Origin: Sarcocystis neurona
Lineage: Eukaryota > Apicomplexa > Conoidasida > Eucoccidiorida > Sarcocystidae
DNA length: 64,000 bases
NCBI GenBank assembly: GCA_000727475.1
Contig: KL647297.1
Coordinates: forward strand, 2,141,295 to 2,205,294
Direction: 5' to 3'
Position 1 is the first letter of the stretch; each line of letters starts with the position of its first letter. Below are positions 35,260 to 47,127 of the stretch, piece by piece. The notes below the pieces were generated by a model. The model was not told the DNA's origin. It made no database searches and saw nothing but the letters and a program-made list of their open reading frames with translations. A program made the translations under genes and the position numbers.

Positions 35260-36800
35260 TATAGGTTCTTACTTCTTGAAGACGCACTTTCTTGCACAGT
35301 GAACAATGTGTCTTGAGCTGGAATAAAGTACCTGTGCCACGTGTTCGGCAGGCATTGTCGCTCGGCGCGCTTCGCCGCCTACACGTCGCGAGTAAACGGG
35401 ATCTTTCAAGCACAATAATATAGTTGCGCAGCGTTATGCAAGTAGATGCAAAAGTATATATATATACATGTACAGATACGAGTGTATATACGCGCGCGTG
35501 TATGTATATCTATTTGACAGCAAATGTCTGTGCGTTCAGGCGGGCGACCGCACCTGTACAACTCTACGTTTTTCAATCCGATGATACTATACACGGCTTC
35601 TTTTCCACACGTACACGCGCGAAGGCGACTATATACACTTGCGTGTAGACGTGCATTCCTACATTTACAATACAGTAGTTCAGACGGGTGTAGTCCGCAG
35701 ATAATAACGTTTATGTATGTTTAGACGGCTTTTTGCGTGTCTAAGATGAAAATGGCGCTGTGACGGCGTGAAAGCGTACAAAGCCATTAGATCTTTCACG
35801 TTTATAGCGCCACTAGCGATGAATCTGTGTACTTTCCACACAACGTATCTCTCGGCCTTCTCAACGCCCTTGCTTAGTCGCAAGAAACCAAGTAGAGGTC
35901 AGCGGGAATGTATATTCTTGTGTATACATTCATGGATATTGCCTTCGCTAAAGAGTCGACCAGTGTTGTTAAGCAACGGGTCTGGCGTTGATTAGAGATG
36001 TCGCCGGTTGGCACGTACGTAAATATCCTGATACGTTTCCTATCGCCTGTCAGCAGATGCACACATGTGGCTCCACCGAGGCGTGCAGATATAACCAAGA
36101 GGAAGTCCCTCTTCCGCTCCCGCGGCCCTTAGGCCCAAGCTTTGTTTCCTTGCGTCTGTATTCTACTGAACGTCCTACACGTGTATTAAAGTCGATGCCT
36201 GTGACAGACGCCTTTCCACATACGCATATCCGTACGTATATCTTTCTCTGCAAACGTACTTCGCGTAGCGTATATACGTATATACATAAAATTTGTGCCT
36301 CCGCGTCTGTGTGTGTGTGCATTAACCCGTACCTACGTAGATATAAGGACGTAGTGTATGTGGGTGTGATGCACCTGCGTACAGCAGATCTAGCTACAGG
36401 AGTGAAGTCCACACGTGTGCTTGAAGCCGCACAGCAGTGTATAGCTGACATTTTTAAACAACTCCACGTAGGGAAAATCCTGTTGTGCAGCAGCAGGTCA
36501 GCTGATTTCCACAGAAGTCTGCCCACACTCTTCTCCTCTCACGTGCGTATATATATGTATGTGTATGTAGACCTATGCGCTCACTTGTGCCTATCAACCG
36601 TGCATATATTTGAATCCGTCAACCGCGAGAAAACAGTCGTTCACACACTGCGCGGTTCCCTGCGTGAATAGTCTCTGGTGCTCCAGGTAAAGATACGCGT
36701 GTGTTGCTTTCTGTCGGAGCAGCAGCAGTAAAGACATGTGCGGGGGTTTACTGTGAAACGCATGTGACGTTCGTTTTGTCGTATTACGTCCCAGGTGTGA
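35260..36800. other. No gene seen; alternating TA/ACGT tracts
   Basis: Alternating purine-pyrimidine tracts occur at 35450-35520, 36210-36300 and 36540-36570. A plus-strand frame at 35988-36671 (227 codons) is open but crosses such a tract and has no splice or domain support, so it is not called. Confidence 0.4.
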
Positions 36801-36811
36801 GGCTAATTCTT

Positions 36812-37178
36812 GCGTGCGCCTTTGTTGTCTTTGCCTTCTCTTAGTCGTTCTCCCTTATTCGCGGTGCTTGCGTTTGGTTTTCTTTTCCTGTTTCCTGCGT
36901 CTTTTTCCCGCCCTCTTTGCTCGTCACCTTTCCTTTCATCTTTCTCGCTTCCGTATTTGTTTTCCTTTCTGTTGCCTGCTGTCTTCTCTGTGTCTTCGCT
37001 CTCTCGTTCGAGTGGCGTTCTTTGGATTCCTGCCTGCCGTCCTCCCTTTTTCTCCTCCGTTCGCCGTCCCCCTTCTGCCTTTAAAATTTTCTCTTTTTCC
37101 TCGTACTCTTTCTGTCTGTCCTCCTTCCGTCTTCTCCCTTTTTCTCTGCGTTCTTCTCCCTTTCTCCTTGTCGCCACA
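36812..37178 (+). promoter_or_regulatory. Pyrimidine-rich 5' flank of MRT4
   Basis: About 365 bases immediately before the MRT4 start codon are strongly C/T-rich on the sense strand (runs of TCTTTTTCC type) with almost no purine runs. The tract stops at the ATG. Such a tract fits a promoter or 5' leader; no defined factor site was recognised. It keeps frames open on both strands, which are shadows. Confidence 0.55.
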
Positions 37179-40100
37179 ATGCCGATTTCGAAGCGCAGCA
37201 GAGAAGTGCCGTTGACTCGAGTGCGGCAGAAAAAGTTTCGCGGAGAGACAGGACGGGCCGCCAAAGATTTGTGGAAAGAGACTGTGCGTGCTGCGTGCGA
37301 GGAGGAGGGTCAACACGTGTATCTGTTAGAGATCCACAATGAAAGAAACGCGCTGCTGAAGCACCTGCGTTCCCTTGTCAAACCCGGAAGGTGAGCCGTC
37401 TTTGTTTTCTCCGTGGATATGCGGCTTCCCGCATCGCAGGCGTGCTGAAGAACACGTCGTCTCCTTAGGAGCTGGACAGACGTATCGAAGCGGTTCTCTG
37501 TCGCTTGGGCCACTACCTGCTTCTTGTAAATGTATTAGTGTACACACAAAAACGGGCGAAGGGACGGGCAGAAACACGTATACTGTCCGGCGCACCCGCG
37601 TCCATTTGCACAAAGTAGAGAAACGAAAAGAAAACGACAGGCACTCACCGGACGTGTATGCGTGGTGGGGGATAGTAGACAAGAGGCAGACGTTCCCTGA
37701 GATATTGGCGCGTGGGGGGCATTCAGTTTCTTCTTCTTCTTCGCTATCTGCATGTGTGTCTCCGACCGCACTACGTCGAAGAGGAAGCAGTCTAGAGACG
37801 CGCCTGTGTGGACACTCGCCGAAAGCATACGCAGGTGATATGTACTTTTACTTCCGGAAGTTCTTCCGTTCATTACGAGACGACAGCGAGACGCAGAGGC
37901 AAAAACTTCTCTTGCGCGTCCATGCCTTGTAGAATTTCTTTCCACGTGAACTCGACCGGAAAGGGGGATGCGGCCTTGGCACCACCGCACAGCATCCGTC
38001 GCTCCCTGTGTACGGCTGGTGTGAATCATTTTAGCGCTGTTCCTGGTTTAGACCGCGTGCCGCGGTGGAACAACTAACGCTCCTGTGTGACTGCTGCTGC
38101 TATTTCTGCTCGCGCGCGCTGCGGCATTCCTCGTACTCGTTGAAGCCGGTACGCATCCCGTCTCGTCGCTGCTCCTGCGCAGTGATGGTCAATGCGCCCC
38201 TCTGCCTTTTGATGCTTTTCAAAACGCTTCCTGCTGCGGATGCTGTTTCACAACTGTGCGTCCTCTGGATCATTCATCTAAGGTTGCGTGAATTCTGCTG
38301 GTCTTCTGGTGCCGCGGTGGTCGCTGTCGTTGCTCTTGCTGCGATATGCTCCCCCAACCCTCCGACGAATGGCGGCTGCTGCTTGCCGCTGCTGATATGA
38401 GACGGCTGGCTTGCTGAAGCGTGGACGGCAGTTTTATGTGAGTGCGTCCGGTGCTGACCGTTGCTGCAGGTGACCGACTGCTGCTGCTCTGGCGTGCGAC
38501 TCCTGCTCCTGAATGCTGCTGCTTTTGAGCAAATATGCCTCTGAAAGAGCTGCTGCGCTTGTCTGGTCGGTGTACCGAAGAACTGTTGCTGACATCTGGC
38601 TCTTACTGCGCCGATCTGGAGGCTTCGTTTGCGGCGTGACGAGTGCGACTCGTGCACGACTACGATGTTTGTTTAGTCTCTGGTGATGCTTCCTGAGTGA
38701 TGTGCTTCTCCTGCAGGAATGCTGCTGCCACTGCCGCTATGTCACTGCTGTTGCCACTGCCGCCAAGTCACTGCTGCTGCCACTGCCATCAAGTCACTGC
38801 TGGTGCTACTGCCGCCAAGTCACTGCTGCTGCCACTGCCGTCAAATCATTACTGCTGTTACTGCGGCCAAGTCACTGCTGCTGCCACTGCGGTTGAGTCA
38901 CTGCTGCAGCCACTGCTGTTAAGTTCCTGCTGCTGCCAGCGCTGTCGCTGCTAGTCCCCGCTGCAGTACCGTTGCTGCCTCTGCACATTTAGGGCTGTTG
39001 CGGCTGTATCACTCGTGCCGCTGCTGTAGCACTGCTGCTCGTAGTCCTGTATGAGTACTACTATTGCTATGGCCACCTTGCCAGTAGATTTCTGCTGTTG
39101 CTGCGGCTGCTGCGTCAGTGCAGTTGCTGTTTCTGCTTCGGGGTTACTAAGACGTCTGTTGTACCCTTGCTAGGGCTTCTGCATTTCTGGGGCCTATGTT
39201 GCCGCGTCACAGATGGCGCTGCGTCTGTGCCGCCGTCGCAGTTGTTGTGCCAGGCAGCTGATGCTTTTACTTTTGCACTAATGCTGTGGCTGGCCCTGTA
39301 GGCCGCGGCTGCTGCAGCTGTCGTGGCTTTGCGTCGGTGCTGCTGCTGGGAGATAACTCTGTTTTTGGCGCTGCCGTGTGTCACCGGCCGTCAATGTCTC
39401 GGTTTGTCCTGCGTATGCCAGGCTCTTCTACGGCAAAAATAGGGTCATGCGCCTTGCGCTCGGCGTGGACGAAGCCTCCGAGTGCCTGCCGAATATTCAC
39501 CGCATTGCGAAGGAGCTGCAGGGCTGCCGCTGCCTCCTGGTGTGTCAGAAGAGCTACAAGCAACTGCAACAGCTACTGCGCACGCAGGTGCACGCGAAAG
39601 AGTTCGCGAGGGCTGGCTTTATAGCGACGCAAGACGTTGAACTGCAGGTAATTGACAACGGAAGGAATGCAGAAAAAACACGTGTGCGAAACAGGGAGGG
39701 GGCATCTACTTGTTCTGTGATCCTTCACAAATTATAGACGTGTACGTGTGTATACACGTGTAGAGCAGTGTCGTTTGCCTTCCTGTAAACGTACACCAGT
39801 GGTCCAGACGGCAGTGTACACGTGCCTGAGGACATACGGACAGGTAGATGTAGCAGCCCTTTTAGAAGGACTTGTGTGCCGAGGAACAAGGCGTGTGGCA
39901 CCCGTGAGAGCGAAAAGGCAACAAGCAATGAAAAGGAAGAACAGACTCAGATTTGGCAGGCGACAGGAGGTAAAGTGGCTGTTCTTTTTTAATTGGACTG
40001 GATGCGTCTTTGTGATAACGCACACACACACACGCACAGAGAGACACATACGCAGGGCAGCCAGTAGCTGCACTCCAGATGCACAGGTGGGTTGACGCAA

Positions 40101-43100
40101 GTTACTTTTGCCGAGCGCGATGGTCCTGTCACTTCGGGGCGTTGGAACAGTAACGAGTGAGGGGGAGAAGGGAAAGGAATTTAGGCGCACGGATCCTTTG
40201 TGCGTTTTCACTTCCTCGCATATGGGTGTGTGTCTGTATATAATCATATATATACGTCTGTGTGCGCACGGGTGTATGCAGGACGTAGTGCTGTGTGCTG
40301 TGTTTGTACATACACAGCATATGTTGATAGCATATACATATACGTATATGTATTGGACGTATTCGTTAACATACGTGTTAACACACATATACATATATTA
40401 TATCGGGGAAGTAGGCTGTGGACAGCACCAGCCGTGCATGTGCGGATGCACGCTGAAAAGTCTGCCGGAGTTTGGCGCTGGCTGCGGAGGGTGTAGAGCT
40501 GCACGACAGACGCCCGGAGAACGAGAGGACGGAGAAGGACGGTGGAGTAGATCCACAGAGGAGCATGTGGCGTTGTTTTGTTCAAAGGATGGAAAGGGCA
40601 GCGGAAAGTCGGCATGTGTGTAGGCATATGCGTATAATAATACTGTATACACCGTCAGGGGAGGAGCTCTTTGTACGTGGACGTGTATACTTACGTGGAC
40701 GGAGGAGCTCTCTGTACGTAGACGTGTATACGTACGTGGACGTATGCGAAGAAAAGTAGAAAGTTCGAAAAACGGCTTTTCTGTACTTTTTTCTTGAAGA
40801 AGAAACGAAACGCCAGGGTGTACGCAAATGTGTGTACGAATGCGTACGGACACTTGGGCGTCCAGACGGCAGCAGACGTGGCACGCGTGGAGACGCATAT
40901 ATGGAATTAGGTACGTAACTCCATGAAATGCTTCGTGCGTTGGTTGGAAGAACACTGGGCTCATGACAGACGTACGTTAACGGGCTTCAGTGAAACAGGC
41001 CAGGAAGCATGTGTGTGTGTGTAGATACGTGTGGCAGACCCGTATAGTATATACATATACACGTATATCTAAGTGGATGTGTGTTCGATTCGGTGGAATC
41101 ACCGCACGTTTAATTGTTCAGTTGTCTGTGTGTACAAGTTGCTAGGAGTTGACAGATATCCGTGTGCGTTGGTGGGCGTGTGCGGATGCTACTGTTGTCT
41201 GCCAGGAAGGCGAAGAAGCGCTGAAAGACTTCCCTCATTCCCTGGAAGAGCGCTTCCGATCTCTCGGTCTCCCCACCGTCTTGAAGGTAGGCAAGGCAGG
41301 CCGCAGCGGTGGGAACAGCCGCAACAGCAGGAGGAATCGGGTGGCAATAGAAGCAGCAGGGTAATAGCGGCGGAGTAGCAGGTGTACAGTAGCACCAGAA
41401 GCAGGACCAGCAGCAGCAACAACGGTAGACACAGTTGCGGTGTCAACAGCGGAAGTAGCGGCGGCAGCGACAACAGCAAGGGTGGCAGCGGTGGCAGCAG
41501 CAGCAGCGCCGCAGGCAACAGCGGTGACAGCAGCTGCAGCTGTCAGGGTGACGGTTTTGCCTGCAGATCAGCGACAGCGGCTACCGCCGCTGCACGTACA
41601 GCTGCAGCAATGACAGCAGCACCAGTTCAACTGGCCGTGTTGCACCGTCGGGTAGTCACGTTAGAGCAGCAACCACGGCAGCGGGAGAGAACGTAGCCGC
41701 CTCCTTTCGTAACTCCAAATGTCGAGCAGGTGTGTGTCGGCCTGGTGTGATGGTAAAGGGTAAAAGAGTGTTTCAGCCTGCCTGCTCTCTCCGTTCCGTT
41801 TCGCAGGATGGAAAAATTGTGCTGCTGGGAAACTACTCCGTGGCAAAGCAAGGCGAGCCTCTTACGCCCGAGCAGGCGCAGATTCTGGTGAGACACATGG
41901 TAGAGGAGAAAGACACGAGACAAAGAGAGCGAGGAATACGCTGAAGAGGAAACGGCAGAGCGAGGTTACGGTAGAGAATAAGGAAGAATTTGAGGAGAAA
42001 TAGAAGGGAGAAGGTTGTGGGGGAGGAAGAAGAAGAATGGAGAAGGCAACAGAGAGCGGGCGAAGGGGAAAACGAAAGTCGAGATACATAGAGATGTGAA
42101 ACAATGAAGAGAGAACAAGCGGGAAACGCAATAGGGGAAGCCAGTCGAGGAGACGAAGGACGCGGAGGAGAAAGAGGAATAGAAGAGGAGAAGTTGGCGA
42201 AACGCTCGGGTTTGTAGAAAAGGAGAGCCGGACGGAATGACAAAGGAAACGAAAGAAAGTGAGACAAGAAGCAAACAGTAGGGAAGAGAGGAGACGAAGA
42301 GCGCGAGGAAGGTGGGTAGAAGAAGATTGAAGGACCACGAAGGTTGACGTAGGAAAGAAACACGAAGGAATGTAAGAAGACTGCTGAAGTATTGCTGGTA
42401 AGCGCGGCGCTCATTTTTGCGACTAGTTCTGCTCCTCTCCTCATCGACGTTTGCACGCATGTGAGGCTGGGTACCACGTTTACCTGTGGGGTATACATTT
42501 TCTAAAGGCAGCAGCAGCGGCACTGGTTTGCAGTCGTAGCAGAGAAGTTTTAAACGAGTCATCACCCAGAGGATCTGCAGTTCGTCCTGCCATCTCCGCC
42601 AGCCTGAGGCGCATGGGTGTCTTCATATCCTCGTGTAGATATGCATACTGAGGTGTGCTACGAGCAGGCGTATATACAGGCGATCAGGCACGAGTAGCAG
42701 ACCCAGTGGTGCAATGAGAAGGCACTACTCACAGAGACAGAAGTAACCGAAAAGCGGCAAAAGGAAGTGCTGACCGATTTCTACATTCTGCCTGGTTTGC
42801 ACAGAGGTATCGGAAGCGTGTGCGGTTTCTCCACGCAAAGCTGCGAGGGGATGATATACGATAATAGACAGGATACTCAATCTGATAGTGACGGTAGCTG
42901 TGGTACACGGACGAGTAAAAATCGTTGTGCTCAACTTCTCCATGGTCGTGCGGAGCGTTGAACTTCCTGACGCGGGGTCGTATACAAGACGTTTTTTGTG
43001 TAATGAAGGTTGTAGCGAGACAGACGGTATTCGGACTTGTCCGTGACGTCGGGAAACGGATAGCTGAAGGACCGGGCAAAGAATGATATGTAGCCTTGTA

Positions 43101-44719
43101 TATATATATATATATGCATCAGTGCGTCTCTCTGCGTTTCTGGTAATTATCCGTCTGTCTTGGTATTTATGTACATGTGTGCGTGTAAATACATATATGT
43201 GTACGAGATATATGTGTATACACGTATGTATATGTATGCATACGTATATCTGAATTTGATTATACACGTGTATGTGTATGTGTGTGAGTACAGAGACGTG
43301 TATACAAGTTTCTTCTTGTGTGAGTCAGAAGGGGACTCCAGGCATCGGGATGAGACTTCGAGTACGCATATGTACGCGTATGTGCCCAAAACTGTAAAAT
43401 GCGGATGTACACTCCCGGCTGTCTTCGGTGCTCTTCCTGTGTGCATGCCCCAAGATATTAGTGTGGCAGCGATATGCGCAAACCTTATGCGTCTGACGAC
43501 CTGCGTTCTGTGTTTCGTCCTGTCCACCTTTGCACTCGCAACTGCTGTTCGCCCTAAGATCAGAGAGGGAAACAGCAGCACCTGTTTTTGATGGACGAAG
43601 AGGTCGAGATAGGCCAAGATGTCCGCGTCCGTCTGGTGGCTTCGTGTCTTCGGGTTTCTTGGGTCACACATTTCTTCATGTGTCTGCAGGCGTCTCGATG
43701 TGTGTGTATGTGTGTGTGTATCCACGTGTCTTTCTGTGTATCCACCTACACAAATATGTCTAAAATATAAAGATAAATGCGCTGTCGAACAGGTGTACGG
43801 GCACTGCCAAACGCGTGAATAGCTAGTTGGTGACTTTGATACGTGTGAACGTATACGAATGTGTACGTCTCACGTGCACGCAAACAAGTATGCGGGGCTC
43901 TTTTTGAACAAGTACGACTGTGACGTACGAAGAGTCTACACACAAGTCTCGGTGATGTTGCAGTCTCGTGGCTACGCGTGACCTGCAGGTGTATGTAAAT
44001 GCATACACATTTACAGATATTTGTGGCTGCGCGGGACTGCACACGTTCTCCACTCGTGCGGACGTATGCGAATGGATGTATGCCTAGACTGGGTAACGTA
44101 TTCACAGAGCGTACAGAGACAGGTAGCTACAACGGTAGGTATTCATCTGGATAAGCAAGTGGCAGGCGGTCGAATGGATGACCCTATGTGTTGTTTTGCG
44201 CCTTGCCTGCTATTGGTGCAAGACCTCCCGTGGCGGCATCCTTGCAGCATCGTTGATTCTCAACGTGGAGCGTACGTATATTCATGTGTATATATGTTGT
44301 GTATTTCTCAGTGCTTGTGCACGTGTGTGTCTTGTTTTCTCACGTATACTTATAGATATGTATGGACATATACACGTGCGAATGCACGTACCGACACACG
44401 TGTGTGTGTGTGTGTGTTAACTCTACGCATCATATGTATGGGCATACATAGATACATGCATACATACATACGTACATGTATACATGTTTGTGGATCAGTG
44501 TTAAAGGGGACAAGGGAACGGGCGCCGGTAGTGGTGATGACGCACACTTCGTATGTAGTAGGGTGCCTGCAGGCGTGCTGCTTTTGTTCACTCAGGATAC
44601 TGCTCTTTTTCTGCTTTCCTTCTTTGCAGAAACACCTGGGAACAAAAATGGCAGAATTCCGTGTGAAGGTCCTCGCCGAGTGGCATGACGGATCGTTTAC
44701 TCGTCACGAAAAGAACTGA
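37179..44719 (+). CDS. MRT4: Ribosome assembly factor MRT4 (P0-like)
   Basis: MRT4 is a nucleolar relative of ribosomal protein P0. It occupies the P0 site on pre-60S particles and is later exchanged for P0. Exons are 37179-37390, 39422-39647, 41206-41286, 41807-41887 and 44630-44719; all introns are GT-AG, and the product is an unbroken 229 residues, close to the family's usual length of about 235-240. The start ATG has the context CACAATGCC. Conserved blocks appear in family order: MPISKRSREVPLT at the N-terminus, RLFYGKNRVMRLALG (71-85), EFARAGF before residue 140, FPHSLEERFRSLGLPTVLK (155-173), GEPLTPEQAQIL (189-200) and TKMAEFRVKVLAEW (205-218). Introns are 2.0, 1.6, 0.5 and 2.7 kb and hold minisatellite, CTG, CAG and purine-rich DNA. 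The stop is TGA at 44717; the frame after it is open and acidic (see separate entry). Confidence 0.95.
38075..39350. repeat. CTG-rich DNA in MRT4 intron 1
   Basis: Interrupted CTG and TGCTGCC units on the sense strand of a gene whose exons have none. The whole block lies inside intron 1 and includes the 26-bp minisatellite. It shows that these repeats are not confined to coding sequence here. Confidence 0.7.
38715..38940. repeat. 26-bp minisatellite, over eight copies
   Basis: The unit is GTCACTGCTGCTGCCACTGC plus six bases. Complete units start at 38741, 38767, 38793, 38819, 38845, 38871 and 38897, with a degenerate unit before (38715) and a partial one after (38923). The spacing is exactly 26 bases throughout. 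As 26 is not a multiple of three, all three forward frames stay open and show the same peptide series, shifted. Confidence 0.92.
40660..40742. repeat. 41-bp tandem pair in MRT4 intron 2
   Basis: Two copies of GGAGGAGCTCT, then TGTACGTGGACGTGTATAC, then ACGTGGAC, offset by 41 bases. It sits within a longer alternating purine-pyrimidine tract. Confidence 0.75.
41300..41640. repeat. CAG-rich DNA in MRT4 intron 3
   Basis: CAG, GCAGCA and GGCAGC units on the sense strand, filling most of the 520-base intron 3. The orientation is opposite to the CTG block in intron 1 of the same gene. Confidence 0.7.
41936..42380 (+). repeat. Polypurine tract in MRT4 intron 4
   Basis: About 440 bases just inside intron 4 are overwhelmingly A/G on the sense strand (GAAGAGG, GGAGAAG units). 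The minus strand therefore shows a long Ser/Phe/Leu/Pro-rich frame, which is a compositional shadow and not called. Confidence 0.7.
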
Positions 44720-45034
44720 AAACTCCTCACTGAACAGACAGAGAGAATCGAAGAAGGCAAACGTGCGGAAGAAGAGGAAGGGGAAGGTGAGACTCAGGAG
44801 AGTGCAGGCGAAAAGGAGGAGAATGTGGGACTGGAAAAGTTGAAGGCGATAGCGAAGGGAAAACAAAGAGAAAGAAGTTGCTGCCAAGAAGCAGAAGGAG
44901 TAGAACTTGAGACTACTGAAGAGGCTGAAACCAGCGAAGCGGAAGCACGAGGAGGTGAGAGGGAAGACTGTGAACGTCGGAGTGCGAAAGATGAAGGCGT
45001 TGGAGAAGAAGTAGTCGATAGCGAAGGAGTATAG
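44720..45034 (+). other. In-frame acidic extension after the MRT4 stop
   Basis: After the TGA at 44717-44719 the same frame continues open for 104 codons to a TAG at 45032. It encodes a Glu/Lys-rich sequence including RAEEEEGEGETQESAGEKEE. MRT4 proteins of other eukaryotes end in a short acidic tail right after this point. The DNA is purine-rich, which favours Glu and Lys codons by itself. It may be 3' UTR, a readthrough extension, or coding sequence interrupted by a recent or artefactual stop. Confidence 0.45.
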
Positions 45035-45391
45035 AAACACCAAGAAGGCGTGGAAGGGGCCAAAGAAAGGCAGCAGACAGAAGCAAGAAGAGGGTGACGC
45101 CAAAGTGCAGATGGCAAGAGAAGAAGATGCGGCTGAGGAGGAGATCACGACGCCAAAGAAGAAGCGGATAAAGGACACGTAGGACAGTGAAAAAAGAAGA
45201 CGAGGAAGATGAAAAGGAGAAATAAATTGAAGCAAGTGAAATTGCTGCTAAATCGACGTCGGACCAGCCGACGTACGCGTTTGTGTATGCAGCTTGCCTC
45301 TACCCACATGTAGAAACAGGTAGATTTGTATATATAGCATATGTGTGTACTGTTGTTTAGAAACATGTGTGTGTGTGTGGTGGGGGGGGGG

Positions 45392-45767
45392 NNNNNNNNN
45401 NNNNNNNNNNNNNNNNNNNNNNNNNNNNNNNNNNNNNNNNNNNNNNNNNNNNNNNNNNNNNNNNNNNNNNNNNNNNNNNNNNNNNNNNNNNNNNNNNNNN
45501 NNNNNNNNNNNNNNNNNNNNNNNNNNNNNNNNNNNNNNNNNNNNNNNNNNNNNNNNNNNNNNNNNNNNNNNNNNNNNNNNNNNNNNNNNNNNNNNNNNNN
45601 NNNNNNNNNNNNNNNNNNNNNNNNNNNNNNNNNNNNNNNNNNNNNNNNNNNNNNNNNNNNNNNNNNNNNNNNNNNNNNNNNNNNNNNNNNNNNNNNNNNN
45701 NNNNNNNNNNNNNNNNNNNNNNNNNNNNNNNNNNNNNNNNNNNNNNNNNNNNNNNNNNNNNNNNNNN
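45392..45767. other. Assembly gap flanked by G runs
   Basis: 376 unknown bases. The left flank is a GT repeat running into at least ten G; the right flank starts with six or more G. Frames called across the gap are meaningless. From 45768 to about 46250 the plus strand is T/C-rich with no supported gene. Confidence 0.95.
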
Positions 45768-46249
45768 GGGGGGACAGTATCCACGGTGGTGGTGTTTCTT
45801 TCTTTTTCTGTGTACCTTTTTTTTCTCATTCTTGTGTTTGCCTGGTCATGCGTTGCTCGACGGCGCCCACCGGTCCCCTCTTCCTGTAGGATTCTCTTCG
45901 TTTCCTGCGAAGTCGCGCGTCTATCACATGTGGGTACACTGCACCAGCGTCAGCGTCCTCAGCGGTGAAGTTTCGCTGTGTTCAAGTTGCAAGCAAAGAA
46001 AGGACAGAAAACTTGTGAAAGCAGGGCCAACGCGCGTGTCTGCTCTTCTGCTTCGTGTCTCTCTCCCGAGTTAGTGTAGTTCATCCAAGCGCGTTTGCGT
46101 CTGTTCTTTTCCTTGCTGGCTTCTCTCTATCGGTTGGACGCGTAACGTGAGTTGCGCGGTCCCCGTTCACTTGTTACTATTGTACTGTCCCCTTGCCGAC
46201 TGTCGTTGCCGTCTCGCGTCCTATTTTGAGTTGTTCCCTTGTTTAAGAG

Positions 46250-46960
46250 ACGTTGGTAATTGGTACCGGTAGGAACGTGTCTATATATCGATCATGTACG
46301 GTACGGGTGTGAAGACGTGGGCGGACGGGCACATGGTGTATCAGTCTCTGCGTGTGCGTGTGCACCTATGCGTGCAGCTACGTGTCTGGATGCATATATG
46401 TACATGTATACACTTAGACGAATGTACGTATATGTTATGAGTATCTATGCGTACTTATGTGTACGCATTCTTACGTGACTTCTGCATATATTCACGTCTG
46501 TACGTTCACGTGCATACAAGCGTTCACGCGGTTTAGTTAGTGGGTGGCTGTATCCGTTTACGTGTTTTTAAGGTGTATACATACATTTCTATGTTTGTGC
46601 TTTCTTCATTTGTGCGTCTCCGCCCACGCGTGTAAACGCATGTATATGTGTATGCGCATGTAGGCGTATTTCTGTGCGGGAGATGCGCTGTGGTGGACGC
46701 TGTGAACGCTCTGTCGTCTTCTAAGGAAAGATACTCTTTCTTCTGTGTATGGGAGATCATATCCGCATCTGGTGGTGCTCCTGCTGCGACATTTTAGCAG
46801 CCGTGAAGTGAAGCACTAGACAGCCACTCAACAAAAATGTGCCAATCACATTTGCGTTTTCGACATATATATACATATATATACATACACGCATAAGAAC
46901 TTACATATGTATGAGTTACAGTCTGCAGGGGAAAGTATGCATTAGAAATATGTGTGCAAA
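46250..46960. other. Alternating tracts, no gene seen
   Basis: Long GT/ACGTATA alternating stretches near 46380-46480, 46560-46660 and 46860-46920. Short frames only. Confidence 0.5.
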
Positions 46961-46971
46961 TAACAGTACAG

Positions 46972-47127
46972 ATGCGGTTAATGGTGCCAGAAGCCCGTCG
47001 GGGAAAGCGTGTCCCAAAGTCCGCACTACTTGCGCTGTTTCAGTTTTTAGACACGCGCAGTATACTACGATTTTCCGTTGAGCCCATGTGCTTAGATGCC
47101 CGTACCTTAGCGGACTTCTGTACACAG
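46972..47127 (+). CDS. Possible first exon, F-box-like motif
   Basis: An ATG at 46972 opens 52 codons that end at a donor CAG/GTTTGT (phase 0). The peptide VPKSALLALFQFLDTRSILR has the spacing of hydrophobic residues seen in F-box motifs (a Leu pair, Phe-x-Phe-Leu-Asp, then Leu-Arg). F-box proteins recruit substrates to SCF ubiquitin ligases. The match is short and the downstream exons are unresolved, so the assignment is tentative. Confidence 0.35.

Noticed and set aside
35988..36671. 227-codon plus-strand frame
   Set aside because: Crosses alternating ACGT/TA tracts, with no splice sites or domain.
36810..37394. 194-codon reading starting in the pyrimidine-rich flank
   Set aside because: Only the part from ATG 37179 matches MRT4; the upstream part is low-complexity and the family starts at this Met.
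39732..40394. 220-codon minus-strand frame in MRT4 intron 2
   Set aside because: Tyr/His/Thr-rich reading of alternating tracts, inside an intron of a well-supported gene.
41833..42498. 221-codon minus-strand frame
   Set aside because: Complement of a polypurine tract; Ser/Phe/Leu/Pro-rich with no motif, and it overlaps an MRT4 exon on the other strand.
44588..45235. 215-codon minus-strand frame
   Set aside because: Shadow of purine-rich DNA after MRT4 and antisense to its last exon.
45248..46074. Frames spanning the assembly gap
   Set aside because: They consist mostly of unknown bases.
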